Part shown: piece after piece, positions 51,301-64,000 of the stretch | Layout of the letters: the number at the start of each line of letters is the position of its first letter | How positions within the stretch are numbered: the stretch's first letter is position 1 | Source of the DNA: Trogon surrucura | Taxonomy: Eukaryota; Chordata; Aves; Trogoniformes; Trogonidae | Assembly: GCA_020746105.1 (NCBI GenBank) | Contig: CM036624.1 | Span: forward strand, 27,860,084-27,924,083 | DNA: 64,000 nt | Direction of reading: 5' to 3' | The notes under the pieces: generated by a model | What the model was told of the DNA's origin: nothing | Database searches by the model: none | What the model saw: the letters and a program-made list of their open reading frames with translations, nothing else | Program-made: the position numbers and the translations under genes

Positions 51301-51793
51301 GAGGCTGGGAGTGGCGCATAACTGAGAATCCTAAAAGAACAAAATAGCTCTAAAAAAAAAAGCACCAAAAGAATAAAAGAAAATTGGAAGCAGCAGGAAT
51401 TACAGGATCATCTGGGAAAAAAAAAAAAAAAATCAAACCAATTTTTTTTTAGGCACCTACCAGCAGAGACTGCAAAAACTGTGGCCTTCCTTTCTCTGTC
51501 TGAAATTTCCGTCTACCAATTTAAGGCACTGTTGCAGCAAAGCACTTAAGCACTGCTTAAATCCTCTTGAAGTCAGAGGGATTTAAGTAAGTGAATAAAA
51601 TTATGTGCATACTGAAATACTTGTCTGGGCTGGGCTGCATTGTTGAATTTGGCCATGGACAATTTTAAAAGATTACTCCAAGGCTGAAACCGTTATCTGT
51701 AATTTCCTTGACAAAAGATGTATTCTGCCTTTTCCCTCTAATACATTCGAGATAAATAGGAGAACAGAAACAGCTAAAATTGGTTATCTTTCA

Positions 51794-51814
51794 GGGGTGT
51801 GGGGGAGGGGGAGG
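51794..51814 (+). repeat. G-rich tract with possible two-tier quadruplex
   Basis: Runs of 4, 5, 5 and 2 guanines separated by 1-3 nt. The last run is too short for a classical three-tier G-quadruplex, so only a weak structure is expected. Confidence 0.5.
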
Positions 51815-54800
51815 TATTCTCCAAGCGAAAAATACAAGCTGTTTTTTATTTCTTTTCTGGATAAATATCACATGTTTCAGGTTCTTGATCTACTTTTTCT
51901 AATATCAGTGTCTTCACAGTCAAGAGCTCTGCCTCTCTACCAAGCTACACATTATGTTTCTCAACTTTTTTGGGTGTTGCTGCGAAAAACACTATGGTTA
52001 GAGATTATTTTTAAAAAACATCTCTTCTTCCCTGAATTCAACTGCAATTGAGGAAAAGTCTAAAATTATGACAGAAAAAGCTCCCACCTCACTAGTATCT
52101 AATCACAGAGGCATTTCTTTGTTTGACTTAGTCTACTTCCCTGAGGATCTAGGAGTCTGCTTCAGAGCATGTTCAAAACTATTCCAGTTTTAGCAGTTCA
52201 TTTAGTTTGTCTTAAGCTTGATAGGAATCCAAAAATTATGCAGAGGATTCCTTAAATCCTGAAGGGTGTAATCGGGGAGGAGGGGGGGTGGAGTGGTGGA
52301 AAACATAGATAATATACTAACAATATTTACTCTCAACAAAAAATACAGTTAAATATTCTTTTATGACAAATGCGAGGAAAGTATGGTGTAATAGCCTCAT
52401 AGCAAACATGGGGAGCTTTAGGACTACAGATCCCAAGTAGGCAGAGTTCAACCTTAAAATCCAGGTAACTTAGGACTAGACAGAGAAGGAATTTAAAGCA
52501 GATTTCTTAAAACATCTTACTGCATAACTTCACATACCTCTACCTACCATGCAGGTATTCAGAAAACTTCTCTTATGTCATAATTCCACTTAGTCAATTA
52601 ACGCAGAACAGATGAGACGTCCAGAGATTAGACACCTGCAGTTTAGTTCCTGAGCAAAATCACTTTTGGATGGTTATGATTTATATATAAAACTTACTTG
52701 TTAGAACTTAAATTTAGTCCTCGTCATGCAACAAATGGCTTCATCTTAATGGTTGGTGTGACTGTATTTTTCATTTCATTAGAAAGAAATGAGAGAAGTA
52801 GCATTTTGGGTTTTTTAACAAAAACAACGTAAAGTGTTATTGTTACATTATACTAGATTATTCACCTCAATCCACTAGCAAAAATATCTTTTCTGTGTCT
52901 GGTTAAATGTAAGTAAAACTCTGTGGTGATACAGTTGATCTAGTTGACAACTATCTGTCTGTTACTGCTCAGCTGCCACGATTTCATCAAAACACTCTGG
53001 CATTGTGGGACTATGCCAGTAATATGACAAACAGAGACTACTGAAATGTGGACTTTATGTATAGTACAATGCCAGATTTCTTAATAAAAGCAGTCCTGGA
53101 ACAATCAACCTCATCCCCTTGTTCATTTTCAAACCCTGAATTCATTCAGCATACATTATAAATCATTTTCTTCCCCAGACAATAGGCATTTGGGATCCTC
53201 TGGCATTCCAAGGCCCTTTACTCACAAAAGGTCTCACTTTGTTTCACTCATAGATTGTGAGTTTCTGGGTTTTTTTGTTTTTTTGATTTTATTGTGGGGT
53301 TGTGGGCTTTGGGTTTTTTTAATATTCACTGCTTTAGTCATAAAATAGCCTTTTACTTACAAGAAATGAATTACCTAAATACATAAATACCATTAATGAT
53401 TAATGAGTAGGTGGGAATATGTTAATGACAATATATTAAGAAGACAACCATAACAGTTAAAATCGCAAATACATCAAGACACTGATGAAATGATTACAAC
53501 AGTGTTGAACTATGTACATAAATACACCCTTGCGATGGAAATGATATAACACTACTTAGTTGGTTGGACTATGTATCATACGACTGTGTTTGTCTTAATC
53601 AATAAAAGGGTTATAGTTTGGCATGGATATGCTGAAAGAACACAGTACTCCAGCAGAAAATGTAAAGCAACCTCAATCAGACCCACTTAAAACCTCATAC
53701 AATCATTACATATTGAGAGGTAAACACATTTGTTCAGTATCTACCTTAATATTTGGCATGCGATTAGCTTAGCTCTGTCACACTGTAAGCATGCCAATAA
53801 CATACTGTTGCAGTGATATCAGCATAAATGAAGCTTTTTTATTTATTTATTTTTTGTCAAGGGCAATAAGAATCATCTAGTAAATTGTACTATACTTAGG
53901 TCTGTTGTCTAAACTGCAATCCCGGATCCTGATGGAAATCAGGCACAGCTGGAGCTAGTTCTCACTTACCTTTTTTGTGCAGCTGCATTTAATTCACAGT
54001 TACCTTCTTTATGTCTTTGTCCAAAAAGAAAATAGTCAATGCTTGTGTTTTTTCTAAGACATCACTTTGTCTCATCATTAGGAAGTTTTGATGACACTCT
54101 TGACAGGTAGCTGAGTTGTATTCAGATCTTCAGTTAATTCCATAATCTGCTTCATTTATTATCTGCCACAGGTATGTTGTTCCATTTCCAACACAATCTT
54201 TGCTCAGGTACTGAGTGGCCAGCATAGACAAATAGCTGCTTACACCTGCTGAGGAGAAGGCAAGAAAATCCAGTCTTCCCTTTCCTTAAGCCTAACACGT
54301 GGTGTTATTAGAACTTGACAAAGAGAGAAGGTAAATGTGCAATAAACTAAGCTTAAAAATATTCTGCTCTGCAGATTTTTTCTCCCTCCTCAAATCATTC
54401 AATCTACTTGTTTCTCCTTTATTCTCTTCCTCCCCATATAACCCTACTGTTTATTATGAATAGAGTCTGGAGGCAGACCAACCAGAGCAGCAAAAGCCGA
54501 TCTGAGGGAAACAGATTTGTCGGAAGCACCACAGAGCTCAGCTACAGAAGCACGGCGATGGGTGTCAGATATAGCTGCTGCAGATCTCATGGAGACACGA
54601 TGGTTGGCTCATACGCTGGAGCAGATTTCTGACTGAAAGGGATGGGGAAAAATGAGCTACGCAGGCAATCACGGTCAGTTCATACAATGTGGGAGCACGT
54701 GCCATGCTCCCTTGTGCTGTAGGCGAAAGGTGGAGACCTTCCAGAAAAACTGCCTTTATACAAAATAGAAGGCTATGTTTGTTGTCTTAAAACATTACAA

Positions 54801-55819
54801 AATTTATTAAATTATCAAATTCATTCATGTTTCACCTTGAAACTTGCAATAATTTTCAGCAGTGAAAAAACTTTCTCCCAGAGTTGTAGTACGAAGAGGG
54901 GTATGTAATAGATATTATAATTGTGTAGTAAGTGTATCATAGTAAGTGGAATTAAAGAACTAAATATTAAGTAGTGTTAGTGGCATGAAAATCCACTGTA
55001 CTGTGTTAACAAGGACTCTCTAGATAGGTGAGACATGGTTTTAAGAGATGATATCAAGATCTGAACATTGTCCACAGTGATTTTAAATATTAAGGAAGCA
55101 TCACTCTGTAGCTTTGCATATCCAAAGATGAATTCCAGTTAAGTTCTATGGAGCTGAATAACTAATTTTTATTACTTTATAATCAAGCTTCTGAGTTTTT
55201 AAACATTTTGACTCATATATTTTAACATTTCGATATATGATTTAACAGATTGATTCGTGCATACAAGAACAATTTCCAGGTCATTCCTTTCTTAGGTTTT
55301 AACAATTAGTTCTTCCACTAGGAAAAACCGCCAATTTAGCCATTGCTCACTGCATTGGAATTTAGCTTTTGTGACTTAGATTGGATCATATTTTCTATAT
55401 TGAAAAATTACTTTGTGACTATATTTTCAGTGACAAGACTTTTGCTATTCATTTACTTCTGTCTTCAAATAAGAATAACCATTAGCAGTTGTCTAGACAA
55501 TTACTTTCTCAATACAGGGTCACAGTTGTTTGCTGGAAAACTGATATAAAACCTCATTAGTAGAAAAAAAACAAAGGCAAATATATTTCTACTCAAAGAC
55601 TTGATATCCTTATCTATCCTATATTTGAGGTATGGTAGATGAAGGTATTAGGAATGGAGATCTGCCTCTGTAGAATCGTATTCTCATAGCACAAACTGTT
55701 AAAGGCCAACAACAGTCAAACAAAAGAAGATTCCATCTTACAAAGTAATCAGCCAAACATCCACTGATTTTGAATAGTGGCTAGTTCAATTAAGAGAGAA
55801 TTCATTTTTAAATTCAGTG

Positions 55820-55844
55820 TAATCACTGCTTCATGCAGTGATTA
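55820..55844. repeat. 10-bp perfect inverted repeat
   Basis: Arms TAATCACTGC and GCAGTGATTA around a 5-nt loop (55830-55834). Each outer half holds a TAATC/GATTA homeodomain core (bicoid/OTX-type), so this could be a paired homeodomain site. Confidence 0.8.
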
Positions 55845-56030
55845 ATGATAAATGCTTAACGATTTTTCTTCAAGCAATTCAAATAAAAATTTCATATTTC
55901 ATAAGACACTTCCTTTCTGTAGGCCCTTTCAGAGACATCTGTGAGAAATAGATCTTTTTACTGTTTGCTGTCATTCATTCCAAACAGGTTCACTTGCAGC
56001 TGGCAGGGAGGGATTTGATCTAAGTGTGAG

Positions 56031-56044
56031 AAAAAAAAAAAAAA
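56031..56044 (+). repeat. Poly(A) run of 14
   Basis: Fourteen consecutive adenines. No retroposed gene body is recognisable upstream and no flanking duplication was seen, so it is treated as a simple repeat. Confidence 0.9.
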
Positions 56045-57229
56045 GACATAGCAGGAGATTCAAATCACAATTCAAATTACAACTGCACTCAGTGCATGAA
56101 CTTTCTCTGTAGGCAAGAGGTTTCAGATACAGATTTTACAGAAGAATATGGACCTTTTTTTTAAATTACTGTATGTATACCTGAGTTCCACTGAATCCTG
56201 CTGAAATGAACTGGGAAAAATCATTGATAAAAATCATATACAGTTAAAAGTAGGGCTCATCCCCCTCTTGCTTTTAAAAGTGTTTCCTTCTCAGAGCTTT
56301 GAACCGAGTCCCATTGTATCAAATGTAGACATTAAAAAGGAAACCAATCCACATATTCAGATCACTGACATTTACCCTACAAGGAAATTAATCAGTATTG
56401 TAAACTTGGGTCATGAGCATGTTTTTCTTGTATATTACAAAGCTCTGGTGTCTTGTGATCATAGTTACACAATGACTGTAGTACACCAAAAAAAAGCCTT
56501 GTTATATTATGAAAACATCAACACATATCAAACAATTGAATTAGACTTCATAGGTATGATAATTAATATGTGTAAAAAGGAGAACAAAAGATCAAAACAA
56601 CTTAATTAAATGTCAGACTTTACAAGCATATCCTCATCTATGTTATATGGACTTAAAAGCATGTAGGCAAGATTCACAGCAGGAACCATTATTTGGTTTT
56701 ATTAAATACTGGAATAGTTAAATAGCATTTATTGAAGAAAATATAGAATCATTTAATGGAAATGCATAAGTTCTTAAGGAACTTCAAGGTGCAAAATACG
56801 AAGTGATTTGATCTTGAACCAATTATAGCTGTTAAAAACATTACTGGAAAACTTGCAAAATAAATTCCAAATGATAAAATTTGTATAGAAACAAATATAC
56901 ATGTTGAGTAATTTGAGCCAAAATGACTAAACAATAAAATTTTCAAAAAGTACAAAAAGTAATTTCTGATTAATTTTAAATTGGAAAAATACCTCAAATG
57001 TGAGCTGTGTAAATTAGAACCCTGTGGCAAGTTCTAATTCACACAGTCAGGTCCTTACACAGTAGAAAATGCAAAGTTGTTTTGCCTTGGCACACTTCTG
57101 GGAAAATATTTTCTAAATGTTTTCATTTGGAACTCCTTTTAAAAATATCAGGTACAAATACAAATGTCTAAAACATTAACAGGGTTTTGCAGAGCTGTGA
57201 ATTAATTGCTTACATGCTTAGGGGTGAAC

Positions 57230-57316
57230 TGTAGTGTAGGGTTAATGGTTGGACTGGATGATCCCAAGGGTCTTTTCCAGCCTGAACTGTTCTATGATTC
57301 TACGATGATTCTATGT
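57230..57316 (+). mobile_element. CR1 3'-end fragment
   Basis: Short plus-oriented CR1 tail. GGTTGGACTGGATGATCCC and a diverged TCTTTTCCAGCCTGAAC are followed by a terminal array TCTATGATTCTACGATGATT of the ATTCTATG octamer type. Only about 85 bp remain. It is heavily 5'-truncated, noncoding and inactive. Confidence 0.93.
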
Positions 57317-60300
57317 ATGAAAGACTGGTGGAATGATTTTAGGCTAGCCAGGTGTAGAAGGATATATCCAAGACTCCTGCTAAATGCTTGTCAATGGACC
57401 TCCACAAGCCAAACTTTGGCTTCTTCAGTGAGGATTCATGTAGATACATAGTCATCAACCATATCTATTGTAATAAATCCAAGATCAACTGGAATTCCAA
57501 TTCATTAAACAAATGGCACATTTCCAGTCTCTTAATTAGTTATGATATACCCTTAACACTTAGAAAGTTCTTTTAAATGAAGACCAAAAAATGATAATCC
57601 TACTTTAACTATAGATCATTCTAATAAAAAATAAAATAAAATCCTAGTTTAAATTCAGGTAGAGTTAAGAAATACAACTGTAAATGATCTACCCCAAATC
57701 CAGTGATATCAGAAATGTCTTTCTATTGTATTAGAGGATATGAATGAAACTTAAGACAACTAACCTCAGGACATGCAGTTAATTAAGAACTGAGCCAGAA
57801 CAAAGCTCATGGCTTTTAATTCAGAAGCTAATGTGTTGCCAGCTGGGAGGTATGGCCCCCCCTCCAGGGTAAGGCTGAAAATACACGTTTGTAAACTATG
57901 TTCCTCCATGTTTTCTCTGCTCTGGAAAACGCAGAACACCAAAAGATAGAGAGTAATAAATTGCACAGTTAAGGAGAAGGTGTTTGGCTGGTTTTCGTTT
58001 TGTTTTCTTTTTTACCCACAAAAAAAAAGACAAAAGATCTTCTTCCCTCCACAAAGGGAAAAGGAGAAAATGAGGATGGAGTGCCAGTAATTGGGACAAG
58101 AATAATCAGTAAAGCTCTTTTTTTTTCCCCCTGAAATATCTCTTTATTATGCAAATAAACTTATACATAAATGTAGTCTGCCTCTGCATGCGTCAACCAA
58201 AAGTTTTTTCATTTCTTAACCAAATTTGATAGAAGGATGGAGTTGTTAAAGGTCATTAACTGCACTCAAATTTTATGAAAACAGCCAGACTAAGTAGTAA
58301 AGGAGCATCTATAAAAGTTACAGCATGGTCACAAATGACACCAGATGGAAGAAAGCTTTATAAAAACTCATTGGTGAGCAACACTTCACCTCATTCTTGT
58401 ATTTTTGTAAACACAAGCGTCAAAAATCTAGAAGACACAAATCTGTAGAAACTACAGTTAATTTCTCCTGGATCTTGCAGAACTATTTGTAATTTCATTG
58501 TAAGAATAGACTGACTAGCACATTTTTTAAGTATCTAGGAAAAAAATGCAGCAGTCGTTGTGGTTTACACCTGTACTAGGGCACTGAGAGCTCACAGCAC
58601 AGAGCTGTCTTGGTAGACTGGGAGTTCATAATGTTAGCAGATTAGCTGACTCTTGAAAATGGTCTCCAATCTTCTCTAACGTTATGTATTATTACAAAAA
58701 TAGTCTGATATTCTTTCCATGAGCAGACAATCTAATGACCATAAAATAACTGGTTATTGCTACATTAATCTCTTTGGTAATCAAATATTTATGTTATATA
58801 ACTAACCAGAGAACTGTTTTCTTTTTCAGTTTCCTTTACCATCTCAGAAAGTTAAGAAGCAGTTTTAGAAAAACTTAAGAGACAACTTGGTAATTGATGT
58901 TCATTTACACATAGAGACTTGAGCAAAAACATTAGATGTGGTTTAGATTAATTTGAACAGATGTACAACTCAGGATAGAAGAAAAGCTCTACGTCATAAA
59001 TTTAATTAAATTTTAAGATACAGAAAAAAATCTGTTGATAAAGCCCAAACATTCTGGGTCTGAAGAGCTACAGAACTGTTGCACATATGCTAGCAGACTG
59101 TGTGTTCATGAAATGAGATGCTACCAATATACCATCTTAACTTCACAAAGGAATGACTTCCTGAATCCACCCAAAACGTCCTTCATTGTGCCAGAAAAGG
59201 AGATCGAGGAAATCCGTAAGTGGTAGGTATACCTCTCTCTCAAATGAGATGCTAATTTTGTATTTATACTCTTTCACCTTATTCCTCCTAAATTAGTAAA
59301 CTACTAAAGATAAAAAGGAAGCTGTATTATAGCACCATGAAAAAAATCAATCACTGTTTCTGCAATTTAGTTTCAGCATCATTGGTGAGATACTATTGGC
59401 AAAGATCTTTCAAGAGATTAGATTTAACCAGTTTTTATAATACACAAATAAGATTTTGAGAATGATACCAGAATTTAAAGTAGTAACAAACAATTCCAAA
59501 TGCATATTATGCTGTCTATTGTGCAGTTTGGAAAGAATATAAACTTTAATGTACAAAGAAATTGAATTTATTTCTAATGTGATATATCCAATATTAACAC
59601 ATTTATCTGTTTCAAACCACACTTTATAGAGAGGTCTAATGTGCAAAACACACTGACATTCATCCCATTATTTAAGTGAAAAACCTTTAATTCCATTAGG
59701 TCAAGTCACTTGCATTTCTGCATTTACTAACTGTTAGCTAATCCAAAACACCAGCAAGGATTTACCAATCCTAAACCCGGATTCCTCTATCTATCTCTAA
59801 ACCATTGCAATTATCTGTTACAGAATAAATTAGGAATAATAGGATTCTTGTTTCTCTAGACTATAACTATTTAGTAATTTAGAGATAAAACCAATTAGCA
59901 TTAGATCCCTTTTTACAACTCATTTAAATTGGTATTATATTGAATATTCTTATTCTTCATTGGGTAGCTCCATCAGCAGGATTCTAATATTAGCATGTCT
60001 TTTGTACCTTTTAACTATCTGAAATTATTCCAGTAAGGATAATAATAAGACTTCTTAGACATCTTTTTCATTTACTAGTCAGCTAACACTGTAAGACTAA
60101 TATTAAATGTTATTAATAATTCTCAATTCAGGAGTTAAGGATTAAATAAGGGATACAAAAGATTGGTAAATTTAAAACACCATTTAATTTTGGTAGGGGT
60201 ATGCAAATCAAAAACTGGAACAACTTCTGCAAGAAAACTATCTAAACACGCTTGAATTTCTCTTTAGTTCTGTTTAACCCTCAGGTTTTCTTGCTGATAA

Positions 60301-63300
60301 ACATTTGCCCTTATGCCTGCTGTGCAAAGAACAACAAGTAATTCACCAAAGCTCCCCAAACCATATCAGCAATTCTTCCTGAGTCATTATCTTGCAGCTA
60401 CCACATGTAGCATGTAAGGTATGATTTCTTCCACTCCCAATAGGGAGCCAGTGCAAAGCATTCAGCATGATGTCTCACAGAGAGAAATCAAGATCTAGAA
60501 GCTACATCAGTACCTATCTAAATTTAGTCTCTAGCCCCAATGCTGGAAGAAAAACATTCCTAGTACACTTAATGCATGTAAATCCATTTCCTGTTCTTAG
60601 GTAAAACTGTAGCTATATGGTCTCTGCTTTAGTTACCCTGTTGATGAGCCCACTGACTTCTCCACTAATGACAGCTGTCACGAGGAAAACAAAAATCCCG
60701 ACACAATCTGATAAAAGGTCATCTAAGTGAGAAATCCTATGCCAAGAATGAAAATGCAGTATATACACTAAAACATTGTAACTTTATGTAGCACAGTAAA
60801 ACATATTAGTCTTTTTAATACATTAAAAGTTCTCCTTCCTTGACAAAAAAATTTAATCTTGGGAATGTCAAGACAGTTTTTGTTGTCTTTTACAGCCATA
60901 AAAGCAATTATTGTGAGTCAGGAGACTGCCTTAGGAATATTTAGTGATTATTTTTTAAATATATTTGTGGTATTTTAGCCTGAAAGAATTCTAGGTCTAA
61001 CATCAATTAAAATATAGCTAGACATTATTTGAACAGAAGCCAGAGTTTTGTGTGTGTGTGTTTGCATCCACATATATATACAAAGATAGAAAACACGGTT
61101 GAAAGAATGATTCATTATCTCTCCATTGCCCTCAGTACTTGCAAATCCTGACTTCCCAGGAAAAATACTACCATGTTCTACAACTACATAAATAAATACC
61201 TAGTATTGTTAGAGAATACGGGATAGCTGCTCTTCAGTCAATGTCAGAGGAACAGCAGATAAATACTAGTTTATAACAATACCATTTGCACCTGTGGTGG
61301 TTGCATGCATTCGTTTTTGGCTCAGAATATAAAGCTTCCACCAATTATGGGATGGCAAAGCCTGCAACAACATTTGCAATTAGTAAATGTGATATAGCTC
61401 GATTCAGCATTTGCTGAAGGTAGAGATGTAAACAGTCATATATACTTAAAAACTAAAGACTAACTAAACACAAATCAGAGTTCTTCTGTGGAACTGGATT
61501 ATATCCGTGACATTTTAACCAATTGGTTCCGTCTCCCCTGTTATTTTTTGCTGAAGATCTGAAGGTATAAAACTTTAAAACTCTTGTGGGGACAAAGCTC
61601 AGGGGGGTGAGAGAGAGAAAAATAGCCTGGATAAAAGGTCACAAGTTGTGGAAAAGGGCATAAAGTAGAATTCAAACACAAGTATCATGTATGATAGATT
61701 CCTAAGCACATTTCCAATGAAATTATCACTAACAAAAAATTCTGAAAATAAGGGCACATATTTATGCATAGAAACTGACAAGCTGACTTAGAGTGCCGTG
61801 GTATATTTTAGAAACGTTAATATCTCAATTAAATTAAAACAACATATGAAAATAGACAAATATGCATATAAAATTCTATTATTGTCATCATTGACATGCA
61901 TCTGCTATAATTAATTAGGTCCAGAAAAGACAAATAGTGTCTACATCCATTTTTTCCTCAAAATGAAATCCAGAAATTGCAAATGATCGCCTTTTCAGTC
62001 AAAATAGTTTTTTAATAGACCTGTATACATATATACATAAACACATATATACGTATTTAAAGTATATACATACTTAAAGAATTTCCTTTGTAGTGTACAA
62101 TGATTGGTTTTATTGTTTTGCATGAATACCTCAGTATACGTAAGCAGCATTGTGAACATGTTAGAAAATTTAATTAAACTATTAAACCTGTAACCTACTA
62201 AAATTGAGCTAAAAGTTTTCAAATGATGGGGAAGCCATTTCAAAAATATAAGGTCTCTTACACCATCATTAAGAAAATAAAACTGAAAAAAGTTACTGAG
62301 CACAGTTTCATAGCCACATGAAATAATATTTTTCTAAGTCTAACACATAATCAGAAACCAGCCTATAAAAATCACACATACTTGTTATGAGAAATAAATA
62401 CCCATGACCCAAAAGAGGACTAATAATTTCATTTAATTAGTTACACTTCATCAAGCATTAGTTGCCTTCACCAAGCAAAGATTTACGCACGTGTTTATGC
62501 AGGCAAGCAACCTCATGGATAAATCTCACACATGTAGTTCAAGACAGATTAACCGTTACAGGATCAGATCCTAAATAAGTGCTTGCTCGGATGATTGGGA
62601 AGCTGTTCCTGAGACTGATACTCAGCCATCCTCAATGCCGGCCAAGATTTAATTGAGTAATCCAACTGCATGCATTTGAATTTGATTACTTGTGGAGTTA
62701 GTGCTACACAACATGAGAAAAATGGCAGCATTGCACCATTTTGGTTGATCAACCTGAAGATATAATCATGCTGCAACATTAATGAGAAGTCTGAAAAAAC
62801 CTCAGGGGAAAGAATCAAAGAAATGTTTCTTCAAGTATAAAACATGTTAAAATCTTTAGTCATTGTCCTCAAAAACTATTTTCATGCATTGTTTGTGAAA
62901 ATTAACCAAGCCAATATTGGACTTATTGTAATGTCTTAAAAACCTATGAACATGGAACAGAAAACTACTTAAGTGTGTAAGGTTGGCATTCCCTGCATCA
63001 CCATTTGCTTTTAAAAATGCATCTATCCTGCTGTGCCACTACCAGCTGATGAGTAATGAGGAGCATCAAATCAAAGTAATTAAGGGCAATATAAGAAAAA
63101 TGATGGGCAATATTAATTATGCCCTGCGAATGTACACTACCACTCACTGGTCACTGCTGAAAAAAATTATTAGCAGCAATTTATTTTGATTTTGTAAGCC
63201 ACAGTTCAATTAAATTGTATTTGCCCTCTTAGAGTTCATCTAAACATTCACATGGTTGTTTTAGCTCACAGAACCTGGGTGAGGAATTTTATAATTGGAA

Positions 63301-64000
63301 ATGTGTACGTTTGGTAACTGAGCTCCCTGTCACAAACAGAGCAGTGGCCCCCATGCACGCAGCGGGCAGGGACTTCTGGGTGCTTACGCCACATGACCAG
63401 AAAAGGGGCAGGGCTTGCGGGGCAGGCAGCCCATGTGACTGTCTGCAAGGGCTGGGGCACTTCTCACCACTCACTGAGAAGATCGAGGTCTTTACACTAC
63501 TCCAATTTAGTAGTTGCTTCATCACATTCATTTTATTTTTTTCTGTTTAAAGCAGGTGCAATCAAAGAGAAAGCACATCCCGACACATCAGTGATCAGCC
63601 GCACACCACACGCAGTGCAGAGCGTACATAACCCACAGGCTGTTTTCAAAACACCTAGTGAAAACAAATACACAAAAAGAAATCAAACCCCATTTGCTGG
63701 AATTCCTCTCAGAAAACATGGCCACTGTCTTCCAGCATACATGGGATGACAGAGAAGGATGTCTGATTTGCTCTTCGGTGTGTCGATGATGACTCACAGA
63801 AAATTATACTACACATCTGTAGGAAGGATAGGTTTCAGGCTACACAGGAACAAATCAATCTTGTTCACCTCCTTTTAATAGGAGGTGTGTTTAATTTAAT
63901 ACAATTACATCACTTAGGATTTGCCTCACGTGGATAAAAAGGTGCTGGCAAACACTGGCAAGGTGTCTCCAGTCTAATCTTACGTAATCTCCATATTCTT
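57317..64000. other. Intergenic, no gene confirmed
   Basis: AT-rich desert with no recognised gene. An exon-like interval with good splice sites lies at 58830-59215, and a TG dinucleotide run at about 61049-61062. TA-rich alternating sequence covers 62027-62080. A homeodomain/TCF-rich, possibly conserved segment lies at 62980-63190, a GC-richer patch at 63310-63480, and a protein-like open stretch at 63553-63750. These are discussed as findings and are not called genes. Confidence 0.6.
61049..61062. repeat. (TG)n microsatellite
   Basis: Short run of about six to seven TG dinucleotides, followed about 20 nt later by a TATATATA tract. Confidence 0.85.

Larger units (their letters stand above)
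44241..57229. other. Intergenic, no gene recognised
   Basis: About 13 kb of AT-rich sequence. It contains a 17-bp tandem duplication (45349-45382), G-rich stretches at 51794-51814 and about 52274-52293, a T/G-rich tract at 53264-53320, a modestly GC-richer patch at 54470-54740, a hairpin at 55820-55844 and an A-run at 56031-56044. No interspersed repeat or RNA gene was recognised, and open frames are short and unrelated to known families. Confidence 0.65.

Noticed and set aside
56268-56609. 113-codon plus-strand frame
   Set aside because: No family resemblance, no promoter or splice context and AT-rich codons; expected by chance in 64 kb.
63393-63749. 118-codon plus-strand frame as a single gene
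   Set aside because: Its first half lies in a GC-rich patch open in several frames. Only the second half, behind an acceptor-like tract, was kept as a weak finding.
1-64000. tRNA, rRNA, known microRNA or CRISPR arrays
   Set aside because: No cloverleaf-like A/B boxes, ribosomal segments or regularly spaced repeat-spacer units were noticed on reading. A covariance-model search would be decisive.

Overview
This is vertebrate nuclear DNA, most likely from a bird. It is AT-rich and intron/intergenic in character, with GT-AG splice sites. Its three recognisable interspersed repeats are all CR1-type non-LTR retrotransposon fragments, the dominant family in avian genomes. Nothing bacterial, plasmid-like or CRISPR-like is present. 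The exact species cannot be told from the sequence.

Only the first ~6 kb carries a gene I can name. Two plus-strand coding exons (563-691 and 4003-4757) encode the end of the cytoplasmic tail of adhesion GPCR latrophilin-2 (ADGRL2/LPHN2), including the C-terminal PDZ ligand ending LVTSL. Positions 1-562 and 692-4002 are introns. A 3' UTR follows the stop, with several poly(A) signals; the most distal convincing one is at 6060-6065. The extracellular domain and the seven membrane segments lie upstream of the window. A possible alternative terminal exon (1844-1923) in the last intron would give a short tail without the PDZ ligand.

From about 6.1 kb to the end I see no protein-coding gene. This fits the large gene desert known 3' of ADGRL2 in vertebrates. 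The desert holds a 5'-truncated CR1 (36117-36692, plus), a second CR1 (43882-44240, minus), a short CR1 3' end (57230-57316, plus) and simple repeats. It also holds several dyad-symmetric or homeodomain/SOX/TCF-rich stretches that could be regulatory. One compact minus-strand promoter-like or LTR-like module lies at about 18.77-18.99 kb (octamer, GC box, four 10-bp direct repeats, CCAAT, TATA).

I found no clear undescribed biological system. The points most worth checking are the alternative ADGRL2 tail exon, the minus-strand promoter/LTR module and a few structured noncoding segments.
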